Assembly (NCBI GenBank): GCA_010093485.1
Contig: MU001504.1
Span: 90,985-154,984 of the forward strand
Source of the DNA: Karstenula rhodostoma CBS 690.94
Taxonomy: Eukaryota; Ascomycota; Dothideomycetes; Pleosporales; Didymosphaeriaceae
DNA length: 64,000 nt
Direction: 5' to 3'
Positions 1 to 12,349 of this stretch are shown one piece after another. Within the stretch, counting starts at the first letter, position 1; the number at the start of each line of letters is the position of its first letter. The notes under the pieces were generated by a model. It saw nothing but the letters and a program-made list of their open reading frames with translations. It had not been told where the DNA came from and ran no database searches. The translations under genes were made by a program, and so were the position numbers.

Positions 1-3000
1 AAGAAGATGACATGCCATGGATTCGAGATCACAAAGTGAACGGCGCGGTTCTCTATCCCGCTGCAGGCATGTTGACCATGGCCATCGAAGCGACGAGGCA
101 ACTATCTTCACAGTCGCCTCTAGAGGCGCTCCAGCTAGAAGACGTAAGCATCCCAGCTCCCATTGTCATCCCAGCCACTGGTGAACAGGTCGAAGTGAGG
201 TTCCATCTTTCTTCTTCGCACGAGAGAGCAGAGGTCCATAACTTCCGCATTTTTCTCTGCAAGCCCGACACTAGCCATGAAATGGTTTGCCATGGGAAAG
301 TGCGGCGGATTGTTCAGCGCGCAAAATCAGAGGTCGACAATGGAAGAGACACTCGAGAGGGCGCAGCGCAACTGGAGTCCGAATACGACGACATATCCGT
401 GTCTTGTACACATGAGATCAGTGCAGATAAGCTGTATCGTGCCTTCGGGGAAAAGCTGGGTTTGGAATACGGTCCGGCATTCCAGGCTTTGCGTCGTGTT
501 CACTTCGACAATGCAGGACATGCTATTGCTAGTCTCGTCGATTATGAAGCTGGACCCTCCTCATCGTTTGTTATCCATCCCACGCGACTCGATAGCATGT
601 TTCAATTGTGTTTCCCTGCAACACGAAGTATGGATGAGTTGGAGACCATGGTTCCTACCCACATACGCAGACTATGGGTTCCAGTTTCCAGCTCGTCTCA
701 ACACTCCAGCTACCAGCACGAGAAGGCCGTATATGCGACTGCGAAAAGCGCTCTCCGACGCAACGCAACATTTAGTATCAGAGCTATCGAGACTTCGACC
801 AAAAGGGCGATTGTAGAGGTGGACGGGCTGCAGTTGACATCCATATCGAACAAGTCTGAGAAGGTCAAAACTCTTGCAGATGCAAGTTATGTTTGCGGAC
901 ACATGGATTGGAGAGTTGATCTAGACACCCTGGACTGTGAGGACATGCGGAGGTTCTGTGAGGAGGCAAGACCGGCAAGACCTGCACCTAAGCAACGGTT
1001 CCAGGCCATAACGAACTTATGTTTACATTTCGGTGCGCAGACTTTGACCGAAGTCGCGGAAGATGAGATCATTCCTTCCATGAAGAAGTACGCTACTTGG
1101 TTCCGCGGACATCTGGAACGTACGCCAATGAGTCCGAAAATGACTCCCGAAGCCGTCGAACAACTATGCGCATCACTTCTCCCTAGTACAAGCGTCGAGC
1201 TCCAAATCACGATTGGACAGCAGCTCGCGAACATACTTCGCGGTGAAGTAGATCCTCTGCAGCTGTTCTTCACGGACGAGGGAAAAATGACGAAGTTCTA
1301 TGCTGAAGCAATGGAAGACGCCACGTCGCAGATGCCCCTGCGTCGTTATTTGGACAGCCTTACGCACAAAACTCCGAATCTGAATTTTCTCGAAGTGGGT
1401 GCTGGTACGGGAGGGTCCACTACCGAGATCATGAAGACTATAGGCAACAGTGCGACTAGTGTGGCGTTCGAACATTATACCTATACCGACATCAGCCCAT
1501 CATTCTTTGAGCAGGCACAGGAAAGGTTCGCGGCCCTCAACCATCGCATGACGTACAGAACGCTAGATGTCGAAAGAGATCCAATCCCTCAAGGCTATGA
1601 GGCCGGTGCGTATGATGTTATCATCGCAGATAACGTGTTGCACGCTACTAAAGACCTATGCCGCACGTTACGTCACGTCCATAGCCTCCTCAAACCTGGA
1701 GGAAAGCTCATCATGAGAGAACTTACGGCCCCTCACGAAGTTCAGACAGGATACATATTTGGTCTCCTCCCAGGCTGGTGGCTCGGCACTGAAAAGACAC
1801 GTCAACTGAGTCCCGTCATTGACGTACAGACTTGGGGTCAAGTGATGCATGGTTGTGGTTTTTCCGGTGCAGATCTAGTCCTACCTGACTACCCGGGAGG
1901 TGAATGCAGTCAGTTGAGCTTCATTGTCTCAACTGCGGTACACCCCCCCGTAAGTCTGCTTGAGGCTCCGGTACCCGCCTCGATCCCACCAAAGTTCATC
2001 GTCGATCCCTCATCAGACTATCAATCCGCCCTAGCAACATCCATTACGCTTTCGCTTGGCTGCTATAGGCAAATCCCGGATATGATGTCTCTTGCCGACG
2101 CCGCTTCTTTGGCAACGCGCGAGGCATTTGCTCATGAGTTCATTTTCTTGAATGAGACGGAGGCCCCCATCGTGCATTGCATGGAAGAATTAACATTCAC
2201 CACTATCAAGGCTGTATTGGCCTCTGCTCGAAGCATCCTATGGGTTAAACAAGGCGGTGGAGGGGGTTCTCCATCAAATCCCGAGTATGCGGCAAGCGAT
2301 GGCTTGTGTCGAGTGAGCCGAAATGAGAACCCGAGAGTCGGACTTGTTACTCTCGCGCTTGAAACTTCGAGCCTAGAAAACGCACCGCACGTTGCAAAGA
2401 TCTTCCAAAGAATGCACGACAAGTCCACCGTCGAAACAGAATTCAAAATGATACAAGGGCGACCTCATATCAATCGGGTCCGCAGGGCCAAATACTTGGA
2501 CGAGCATATCTTCAAGCGCACAGCACGCCCCGTGGTGCATCAAAAAGCCAGTGGACAGAGGCTAAGAATAGGCATTCGAGTTCCAGGCCTGCTGGATACG
2601 ATTGAGTATACTCAAGATCAGATCGATAACTCCATGCTGCCCGCAGAAGAGATAGAAATTGAGATCAAGGCGATCGGAATCAACTACAAAGATTTGATAA
2701 CACTTCTCGGCCAAGGGAAAAGCGACAGTCTTGGTTGCGAGTACACTGGTGTCGTCCTAGCCACGGGTTCGAGGGTCGTTGGCATTAATACTGGTGACCG
2801 CGTGGCTGGAATACCAAATGAGCAGGCGATCCAAACCTACTCCCGCGCTCATGTAAAGAACGTCGTTCGGATCCCTGAAAACCTGACTTTTGCGGAAGCG
2901 GCAGCGATTCCTGTAGCATATTGCACTGCGTACTACTCGCTAGTCGAGGTAGCTCGCCTACAGCCTGGAGAAGCTGTTCTTATCCATTCAGCAGCTGGTG

Positions 3001-4865
3001 GAACAGGCCAAGCTATGATACAAGTCGCGCAGTGGATTGGAGCTACTGTATATGCTACTGTTAGTGATGTCAGGAAAAAGACGCTTCTCATGGACGTCTA
3101 TGGACTTTCTGAATCACACATTTTCTCCTCACGAGACGCTTCCTTTGCTACAGGAGTGGAGCGCAGCACTAAGGTGGGCGTCGACGTAGTCATCAATTCT
3201 CTATCGGGGACGTTGATGGAGGCGTCATGGAGCTGTGTTGCACCCTTCGGACGATTCGTCGAGATAGGCCTGAAAGATGCGCATTTAAGAAGGAATTTGC
3301 CGATGCATACATTCACCAAGAACGTTTCCTTCTCCTCGGTTGACATGGAACTCATCTTTTTGCGTAAAGACCATATGTGTGAGCGCTTGCTCAGAGAAGT
3401 ATTCGATTTGTTTGCTCAAGGGACTCTGAAAGTCGCTCAGCCTCAATTATATTCTCTTGGGGAAATTCAAGAAGCGTTCAGGTACCTGCAAAGTGGAAAA
3501 AGCTCAGGAAAGATGGTGGTCGAAGTAGGGACTGAGGATGTGCTACCGGTAAGGCTCTGCTCTTTGATTCAACACAACCCTGCTAACAGAAGACATGTAG
3601 ATCGTACAAGGGCAGTATTCCTCTTACCGATTACGAGAAGATGCAAGTTACATAATTGCTGGCGGCTTGGGCAGCATTGGCCGCAGCATTGCCCGTTGGC
3701 TTGTCAGCCGTGGAGCGAAGAATTTGATCTTGCTATCTCGTTCAGGACCAAAGCAAGACGATGAACAACTCCAATGCATGTTGGCAGACATTCGAAGAGC
3801 CGGAGTGAAAGTGGAATGCCCGGTTTGCGACATTGCAGAGCGGTCTGTCTTGGAGAAAGCGATCAAGGACCTATCAACAAAGATGCCGCCTATTAAAGGT
3901 TGCATCCAGGCCGCGATGGTACTTCATGTAGGTTTCCCACCGTTATGAGATTAGCTGGTGATCGCCTTAATCGAAGCATGGTCTCCAGCATATGCTGTAA
4001 CATTAGTGTTGACTCTTAACAGGACGCGACGTTGTCAACCATGTCCATCGCGGAATGGAAAACAGCGGTAAGACCGAAAGTGGACGGCTCTTGGAACCTG
4101 CATCTTGCTCTACCTTCAGGCATGGACTTCTTCGTCCTGTTATCGTCTGTTGCGGGTATCTTTGGCAACGGTGGACAAGCCAACTACGCCTCCGGGAATA
4201 CGTATGAGGATGCTCTCGCGGCCTTTCGAGCCTCACAGGGCGAGAGTGCGATTTCATTAGACATTGGCTACGTCCTCGAGGATGGCTTCGAGGCGAAGAG
4301 CAAAGCATCCCTGGATCGGATAAGCACGTTCTTGAAACTGCGTCCCAGCTCAATGTCCGAGATCATTGCAATGCTGGATTACTATTGCCAACCAGGTCTC
4401 TTGCCGACTGCGAATCAAAGTCAAGTTATCACTGGGTTGGAGCTACCGGCAGACATGCAGTCGAAAGGGCACGAGGTGCCATCAGTCATGCACAACCCAT
4501 TGTTCCGCCACTTGTTCCAGGTGGAATCTTCCAGCGCACCAATACGAGAATCCGCTACACGACAGCAAATGTCAGTAAAATCGGCTTTAGTATCTGCATC
4601 ATCTACCGAAGAAGGCGGCAGGATCATTGCAGAGGCCCTGAAAGAGAAATTAACCAGAGTACTGGGAGTCCCGCATGAGCATATCGATATTGGGGACTCC
4701 CTCGTATCCTACGGCGTAGATTCGCTCGTGGGCCTGGAACTCAGAAACTGGCTTATGAAGGAGACAGATGCAGACCTCGCCGTATTCGATATACTTAGCG
4801 GTTCGACCCTTGAAGAGATAGGACAAACAGCTGCAGCCAGGAGCTTACTGAGGAATAAAGAATAG
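1..4865 (+). CDS. Highly reducing type I polyketide synthase, C-terminal part (DH-MT-ER-KR-ACP), 5' partial
   Basis: The gene enters from the left in frame (codons from base 3) and stops at 4863-4865. Exons are 1-3548, 3601-3927 and 4023-4865; introns 3549-3600 (52 bp, branch-like ctaac) and 3928-4022 (95 bp) are both phase 0. Numbering residues from the ATG at 12, about 1568 residues are visible. Dehydratase: catalytic His7 in HKVNGAVLYP and Asp194 in HPTRLD. C-methyltransferase: SAM motif LEVGAGTGGST at 460-470. A structural, degenerate ketoreductase-like stretch lies around 650-840. Enoylreductase about 850-1172: NADPH motif HSAAGGTGQA at 992-1001. Ketoreductase: GGLGSIG at 1200-1206, Ser1330, Tyr1343, Asn1347. 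Carrier protein: phosphopantetheine Ser1522 in GVDSL. All key residues are present, so the visible half looks functional. Ketosynthase and acyltransferase should lie left of the window. The family makes reduced, methylated polyketide chains in the cytosol; the product cannot be deduced. No thioesterase follows the carrier domain. Confidence 0.96.
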
Positions 4866-5884
4866 AACATAGCGAAGTTAAAGCATGTTACAATCGTACA
4901 ATGAAGTGGGAGGGAAGCCGTAGGTAATACCGCGGTTGGAAGTACTGCTGATGGCAGCGACTGTAATGGGCTAAGGTTTTGCCCTAGCCTAGCATGGGCA
5001 CACCTCGAGGCCACCATAGGCCTAGAGCTAGTCTATTTAGTCAGAAGCAGGAACTTCTCTTCTCAAAAGAGAAACCCCTTCCTCTTCTCCTCGTCTCCCT
5101 AGCTGAAATTCATTCTTTTATACCGGCACCTATTGAATTTCCACACTAGGGTTCGTCCATGACAGAGAAAATGATATGTAGGACACGATGCCTGTCTAGA
5201 AAGCCTTGGCCGACGTCACCTAACAAAGTTCCGTATAAGAGAAGAATCCCAGGGACCACCCGGGCTTGGCGGGACTATGAGGAAAATCAGCATACCGAGG
5301 AAGTCCTAGGGGTTACAAAGGGATTCCAGGATATTGAGGGATGGGATGGCTGGTATCTAGGAGGATCTCTATACTGTTTGCTTTCTTCGTAGTCCAATCA
5401 CATAACCAAATTGCAAGCACACTTCATAAGTTCAATCAATCTTTTCAATTATGTTTGTTACCTTGCGTCCGTGTAAGGTTGGATTGACCTGGCTCGTTGC
5501 AAGATTGTCCTCTATCCGATTCACTACTCAATATCCGTAAGGACCTGACGTCTAGCAACTGTACGTAGGAACCCCCCTTGTAACACCTCGTACTCTGATG
5601 TTTTAAGGAACGCTGGTGAAGGCCAGGTCAAATAAAGACTAGCGTTGCGCTGGCCGTGACCGTGATGGCGTTCTTGGCGCCAAGTCGTGCAGGCAGCGGG
5701 CGACGGAGCTCTAACTCTGGTAACGACATAGTGTTCATATGGCGTTCAAAGGCAGCCTGCGACCTCTCTCTCTCCTCTCCTCTCCATCCAAAAAAAACGG
5801 ATTTCATCAAAATGCTTGCAACCACAGTAGATGCCAGAGCCCATCCTGCTGGCACTTCGCCAAGCTCCGTAAGTAGTTGTCACT
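4866..5884. other. Spacer between the PKS and the ABC transporter relic
   Basis: I see no convincing gene in this kilobase. Base composition is ordinary and not RIP-like. A 77-codon open frame at 5159-5392 resembles nothing I know and is probably chance or transposon relic. The two genes converge, so the stretch should hold both 3' untranslated regions and terminators. A CT-rich low-complexity run sits at about 5765-5790. Confidence 0.6.
4962..5145. repeat. Possible solo LTR or LTR fragment
   Basis: The segment begins TGTAATGG and ends TTCCACA, as an LTR would, and has a pyrimidine-rich middle with a small hairpin (7-bp arms at 5055-5061 and 5067-5073). I found no second copy and no target duplication in this window. 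Chance is a real alternative. Confidence 0.2.
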
Positions 5885-6780
5885 CTAACTCGACCCAAGA
5901 TCCCAAAGCCTCCGGAACTCGCTATCTCGCTTCAGGAGCGCACGAGGACTATCCCATTCTAGGAGCCGACCATTGCTCATAACAGCAACACGGTCAAAGT
6001 TAGCAACGGCAATAACAATGCAGCTGGCAAGTTGTTCGCGCATGACCTCCCTGATGAGCATTTCAGACCGTTCGTCCACGTTGCTGCTCGCCTCATCGAT
6101 TAGGATGATCCGCCTGCCCGCCAGCATCGCTCGGGCGATGCATAAAAGCTGGCGCTGGCCCTGCGAGAGACTGTCGGTTTCTAGCGGGCTGTCTAGACCG
6201 CCCAGCCGATCTACGACATCTTCTATCTTGAGCCGGCGCAAGATGTGGAGGACTCTATCGTCGTTGTCGGTCTGCTGCTGCTGCTGCTGCTGCTGTTGGC
6301 GATGGACGACGAGGTTGTCGCGGATGCTCGCATGCTTTAAGAAGAAAGGGTGCTGTGGCACAACGGCCACGGCAGTGCGCACAACCTGCCGTGGCAGCGT
6401 CGTGATGTCAATGCCGTCGATGGTGATGCGAGAGCCGGCATCGACCTCGAGGAGGCGCAGTATACAGCCTAGAAGCGAGCTCTTGCCGCTCCCACTGCGG
6501 CCACAGATGGCAATTTTAGCACCGGCGGGGATATCAAGGCTCACGCCCCGGAGGACAGGCTCGCCGCCGCCACCTAAATCATACAAAGCCACGAGATTGT
6601 TAATAATAATATGGCTATACGCCAGCCAATTCTCAGGCGCGGTACCAGTCTGGCCAATCTAGTTCTCCAACTTAATATTAGTGCAGAATGTCTTAACACG
6701 TGTAACAGCGCCAAATAATATCTTAAGCTATGTCTAGTCTTATTGTTTATAATGAATAAAGTGAGGAAGTAAACTATTAC
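5885..6780 (-). pseudogene. ABCC-type ABC transporter, C-terminal nucleotide-binding domain; 5' part RIP-damaged and lost
   Basis: An open frame runs 6592-5885. Numbering from 6592: Walker A GRSGSGKS at 31-38, Q-loop Gln80, signature LSQGQ at 142-146, Walker B IILIDE at 162-167, D-loop SSNVD at 169-173, stop at 5885-5887. This matches the second ATPase domain of full-length ABCC/MRP exporters. A run of nine glutamines (99-107) from a CAG-type repeat sits between Q-loop and signature. The H-loop region reads VIAVANFDRVAV: the usual HR-containing stretch of about seven residues is absent, so ATP hydrolysis should be impaired. Upstream, 6593 to about 6720 still reads as transporter (GAVTRVKTF, then TAPENW), but with stops at 6659-6661 and farther upstream of the kind made by C-to-T or G-to-A change; traces fade by 6780. 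Membrane domains and the first ATPase domain are missing. It may once have exported the neighbouring PKS product. Confidence 0.85.
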
Positions 6781-6817
6781 AATAGAGCTTCTATATAACT
6801 AGCTAAACCTTAGGTCT

Positions 6818-7103
6818 TATTAAATCTACTATAAATAATAATAGATTACTATAAACTATAGAAGTAGATAGGTTAGTTATATATTATATAATTATATAAA
6901 TTATTATAATTAATTATTATTCTAAGTCTAGCTAAGATATATCCTTAAATAGTATCTTAGTACCCTATACTAATTCTAATAGTATAAAATATTCTAACCT
7001 CTCTTTTTATACTTACTACCTACTATTACTAGTAGTTACTATAACTTACTATAATAGTAAGTATACTATATTATAGGTAATAATATATATATATAATCTA
7101 ATA
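6818..7103 (-). repeat. LTR, copia copy 1 (3' LTR)
   Basis: 286 bp, aligned with the other seven LTRs of this family without visible indels; next to the polypurine tract, so it is the 3' LTR. Confidence 0.92.
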
Positions 7104-10100
7104 TACCCCCTTAGCTTAGTACTTCTAAATTACCTAAGCTAGATTATAAGTAATAGCTTAAAGTATTTAGTAAAAGTAGTTTTAGATTTTTTTAAGTAGT
7201 ATAGTACTTATTACCTTTTAATTTTCTATATTAACTAATCTAAGCTAGTTAAAAAAGCCTAATTATTTATTTACTAGTAGTACTTTTATAAGTCTATTAG
7301 TAATTATTTTAGCTAACTTAATATATTTAATAGTAATTATTCCTATAAAGACTTCTTATTATAGCTAGTAATTATAGATATTAATATATTAGAGTTTAAT
7401 TTAGAGTTTTAATACTTTTTAAGTTATTAAGTAAATTATCTATTAATTATTATATTATATTATAATTATAGAGCTAGGTAATATAATTCTAAGCTTTTTT
7501 AATAATCTTAAAATATAAATAGCTTCCTTAGCTACCTATAATAGGATAAGTAGTTCTATTTCTATTATAGAGATAGTAATAATATTTTATTTATTTACCC
7601 TCTATACTATTAGGCTATTAAATAACTTAATTATATAGCCTTATAAGCTTTTCCTATTAATTATATTATTAGTAAATAAAGTATTACTAGTAATCTAGAA
7701 GTATAATCTACCTTTAAGCTATAAACCCTTATATTTAGTAGCTAAAAGATATAATAATACTCTATTAGTAGTATTTTAATATATTTAGTCTAGGTTTAAT
7801 AGAAACTAGACTAGCTATAATATAGTAAAAGTAATATTTAATTATATTATAACTACTATAAATAATAGTAATCTAATCTTTTATTAATACTTATTAATCT
7901 CTAATAGTAAGGCTAGACCTTTTTAAAATTTAAGCTCTATACTAGTTATAGGTATATTATAGTAGTAATTAGTTTTATTTACTAGTTATTAGATCTTTTT
8001 AATATATAAGGTCTATAATAATTATATAAGTTACTAGTTTTATTTTTAGATAACCTCTATACTAAGGAACTATTATAGGTTATCTTTTTTAGTTATAATA
8101 TATTTTTATTTAAATAGCTTTACTATTTTAATTACTACTACCTCCTTTATTTAGTAATAAGTAATAATAATATTATCTATATAGAAGAAAATAATAATAC
8201 TATCCTTAATTATATAGTATAGTTTATATAGAATTATAGTAAAATCTATACTTTTAAGTATTATAGTAAATTTTTTCTACTATAGTTTAGATAAGATTTA
8301 GAGTCTATAAAGGGCCTTTTATAGTTTAAGAGTTATACCTTTCTTTTAGTACTCTATAGGTATCCTTATATAGACTTCTTAATTAAGTATTATATATATA
8401 AATATATTAGTTATATTATATTATTTTAATTTAAGGTTATACCTAGTAGCTATTACTATAAGTATATAGAATAATTAATTAGCTAAAGTTATTATATAAA
8501 TATTTTATAAAGTAATATCCTTTTACTAGTCTTTTTATATAACTAGTTAAGCCTTATACTTTAGGAATTAATAATATTTATTAAGTTTATAGGTATATAT
8601 CTATATATAGTTAAGAATTTAATAACCTACTTATTTAATTAATCTCTATAGTACTTTTATCTATAAGTTTATTTATTAATAACTAGTAAAATATTTATAT
8701 TTAGCTTCTTAAAATAATTCCCCTATTAGGTAATTCTTAAGTTTAGTTTAAATTATTAATAGTAGTAGTAGCTAGCTTTAATAAGGTTTTAATCCTTTTA
8801 TAAGTATCTATTTTACTTATACTTTATTAAAGTTATAGTCTTTATATATACCTTTATAACCTACTAGAATACCTACTATAAATATAGCTATTTAGAATAT
8901 AATCTTTATACTAGCTACTATTAGCTACTATATATAATTATTTACTACTTATACTTTTAATAATAGTATATTCTATATTATAAGTTATACTAATAGTATA
9001 ACTAATAGTAATATTATTAGTAGTAATAAGTAGATACTATTATATTTCCTCTTTAGTAACTCTTTTAATATCTTTTATTATTATTATAAGTTACTATAAC
9101 TTATTATAACTAACTTATTTTTATAGAATAAAGTTATCTCTAGTTTAGTTATTAAAGTAGGTAGTCTTTCTATAGTCCTAACCTATAATATAATCTCTTC
9201 TAGAGTATTATATATAAGGTTATCTATAAGCTCTTCTTATATTCTATTAAATATTATATCTTTATTAAATATAATATTATAGATACTAATTACTTTTAAT
9301 AGTAATAGAATCTATATATACTAGATATTTATTAATTAGTATTCTATAAGGTATCTAATCTATACCTTTAAATTAAATCTCTATAGCTTACTTTTCCTAT
9401 ACTATATATTATTAGTTATAGTAAAGGCTTTACTTCTATATACTTTAAGATATACTAGGTTTAATTTCTAAGGCTAAATTACTATTCTATTAATAAAGGT
9501 AACTATTATAAAAAATATTTTATATAGTAAGTACTAGTAATTTTTATAATTTAGTATTTAATTATATAAGTATACTATAGCCCTAGTAATCTTAGGCTAT
9601 ATTTTCTATAGAAGGTTTATATTAAATTATATTATATAGGCTTTTTCTTTTATTATACCCTCTAAGTACTTAGCTCCTCTATTTTATATTTATATATTTA
9701 GTACTAAGGGCTTAATTTTAATACCTTAGCTTATATACTAGTATTTAATATCTACTTTTACTATAAAAATCTTATTATCTAATTTAATAATCTTAATTAT
9801 TATACTAAACTATACTTTTATAAATAGTATAAAGCTACTAAGTACCTTAATAATAGTCCTTACTAGGTAGTTATCTCTAAAGTAGAAGTCCTATATATAG
9901 CTAGAGTATTAATTAGTAATTAATATTTAGCTTTTCTCTTTAGTAGAGCTATTAGGTTTAAAGTTATAAAAGTTAATTATAATATACTTACTAGGTCTTT
10001 AATTATTTAATTAAAGTATATATCTAATCTATTATTTTAATTTAGCTTATCTATAAATATTATATTTTACTATAGGAATACTTTTAATATATACCCCCTT

Positions 10101-12063
10101 AGCTTACTATACTAAATACTTAAGTATATTTAGTCCTAGGTAGTCTAGTTATTTATATTATATAACTATATTTATAGTTTTTACTTTATACTTTATATAT
10201 ATTATTACCTTATATATAGTATATACTATATTTTATATAATAGTATAAATATTATTAGTAGGTCTATACTCTAGTATCTATTAACTATATAGCTTTTATA
10301 GTTTTACTATAATAGTATTATTAGCCTATTTTAGTATTATAGGTTCTAATTTAGTATTCTACTATAGTTTTTAATATTTAAGTAATTAAAAGGATACTAG
10401 ATTATAGAGTAGATTAGGATAGTAAGCTATATTATTAAGCTTAATTATATTATTTCCTTAGTAACTTTATAGTCTAAGATAAATACTTTTATATCCTTAT
10501 ATCTAGACCTATATATTACCTACCTATATAAAGTCTCCTAGTATTAGTAGCTAGAATAAGATAAATTAATTAATATTATTAAAAATATAATATATAGTAT
10601 CTAAGTTAAGAATTAATAAGGTTTATAGTAGGTATATATAAGGGTTAGATTAAGAGGTTACTTAGAAGTTTATAGGGATTATAGTAATTTTCTATCTTTC
10701 TAGTTACTTATTACTAGCCTCTAATATTTAGGTTAGTATAGGAGTATATAATTATTTAATTTATAATATTCTAGATTATACTTATTTAGATATATATATC
10801 TATTCTTATATTAAGGGATTATTTTAGATATTATACTTAATAAAACTATTCTATTCTAGTTATAGTTTTTACTATACTAGAGCTTTTTCTAAAAAGGTAT
10901 AGTAGTAATCCTTTAGTATATATTCTATAGAATATATAAAATACTTTTTTTTATTTATACCTTAATTTTTTATTTACTAGTAAGGTATTTTATTTCTTTT
11001 ATAACTACCCTACCTATATAGTATAGAGGTATTCTACCTATATAGTATAGAGCTTTACCTATATAGTATAAAGGATTCTTACCTATATAGTATAAATAGA
11101 TTAGGGTTATATAATCTCTATAAGGATATTATTATACTCTATCCCTATTTTTAAGTACTTTATATTTATATAGGTATACTATTACTAATATAAAAGGTAT
11201 CCCCTTTAGTACTAGTATCTAGTTCTCTTTTAATAATAAATATAGCTCTAATTATAGCTTTAACTAGATAATAATACTCTATATAGAGTCTAAACCTTTT
11301 TATTATATTTTAGTATATTATCTCTTATTTATTTTAGAGAACCTATTTAAAAGTAGTAGTATATACTTTATCTAGTATTATAATACTTCTTATAAAATTA
11401 TTAAGAATAGTTATATTATCTATAGTCTTTATATAGTTTTACCTTTTAGTAGTAAATATTATATAATTATATTTAGCTAGCTAGAAATCTTATTTAATTA
11501 ACCTCTTAGTACTTTAGATAATATATAGGTATTTATATTATACTTATAGCTTTACTTCTTTATTATTAACTCCTACTTTCTTTATAATAAGGAAGATCTA
11601 TTCTTTATATAGTTTTTTAAAAAGATAGTAGATACTAAATAGGTTAGCTATAATAGAACCCTATAAGTATAATATAAGTTTTTTTACTCCCTATACCTCT
11701 ATATAATATTCTACTAATTCTATTTTATACTAATTAGATTATAGTTTATAGTATTTAACTTATAAGTTCTACTATAACTTTTATATATTTATAAGGATAT
11801 ATAGGCTATTTAGTATTAGGTTATTATTATATATAAATTAATATAGGTCTAGTAGTTATAGTATTTATAGTTATAACTTTAATACCTTACTATTAATTAA
11901 GTTAAATATATACTATACTTAATTAGCTCTTACTTATATTTCTAGTACTATTAGCTATTCTATATACTATATAGAGGTAGTAAGAAAGGTTTTTATAGGT
12001 CTAATAGGTAGTACTATATTATTTAGTATATATAATTAGTAATAAGGTAGTAAAACTCTTAAT

Positions 12064-12349
12064 TATTAAATCTACTATAAATAATAATAAATTATTATAA
12101 ATTATAGAAATAGATAGGTTAGTTATATATTATATAATTATATAAATTATTATAATTAATTATTATTCTAAGTCTAGCTAAAATATACTTTTAAATAGTA
12201 CCTTAGTACCCTATACTAGTCCTAATAGTATAAAATATCCTAGCCTCTCCTTTTATACTTACTATCTACTACTACTAGTAGTTACTATAACTTACTATAA
12301 TAGTAAGTACACTATACTATAGGTAATAATATATACGTGTAATCTAATA
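12064..12349 (-). repeat. LTR, copia copy 1 (5' LTR)
   Basis: 286 bp partner of the LTR at 6818-7103. It keeps a few CG and CA steps near 12330 (atacgtgt), so it escaped complete RIP. Confidence 0.92.

Larger units (their letters stand above)
6818..12349 (-). mobile_element. Ty1/copia LTR retrotransposon, copy 1 (full length, 5532 bp, RIP-inactivated)
   Basis: Two 286-bp LTRs (6818-7103 and 12064-12349) begin TATTA and end AATA, the RIP-changed form of TG...CA, with terminal inverted repeats TATTARAT/ATYTAATA. The flanking duplication is ggtct (6813-6817) versus gatct (12350-12354), differing by one RIP-type transition. The polypurine tract complement taccccctta sits just inside the left LTR, so the element reads on the minus strand. 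The reverse transcriptase YVDD site reads as Y-I-D-N on the complement of 8172-8183. Every frame is broken by stops. The length is the same as that of copies 2 and 3. Confidence 0.93.

Noticed and set aside
3667..3948. A separate short reductase gene
   Set aside because: It is exon 2 of the PKS, bounded by good splice sites at 3600/3601 and 3927/3928.
4032..4865. A separate gene for a ketoreductase-ACP protein
   Set aside because: It joins the upstream exons in phase through a clean 95-bp intron, and the junction restores the conserved ketoreductase sequence VLHDATL; it is the last exon of the PKS.
5973..6662. Plus-strand open frame of 229 codons opposite the ABC transporter
   Set aside because: It is the antisense shadow of the transporter, with a Cys run made by the complement of the Gln repeat.
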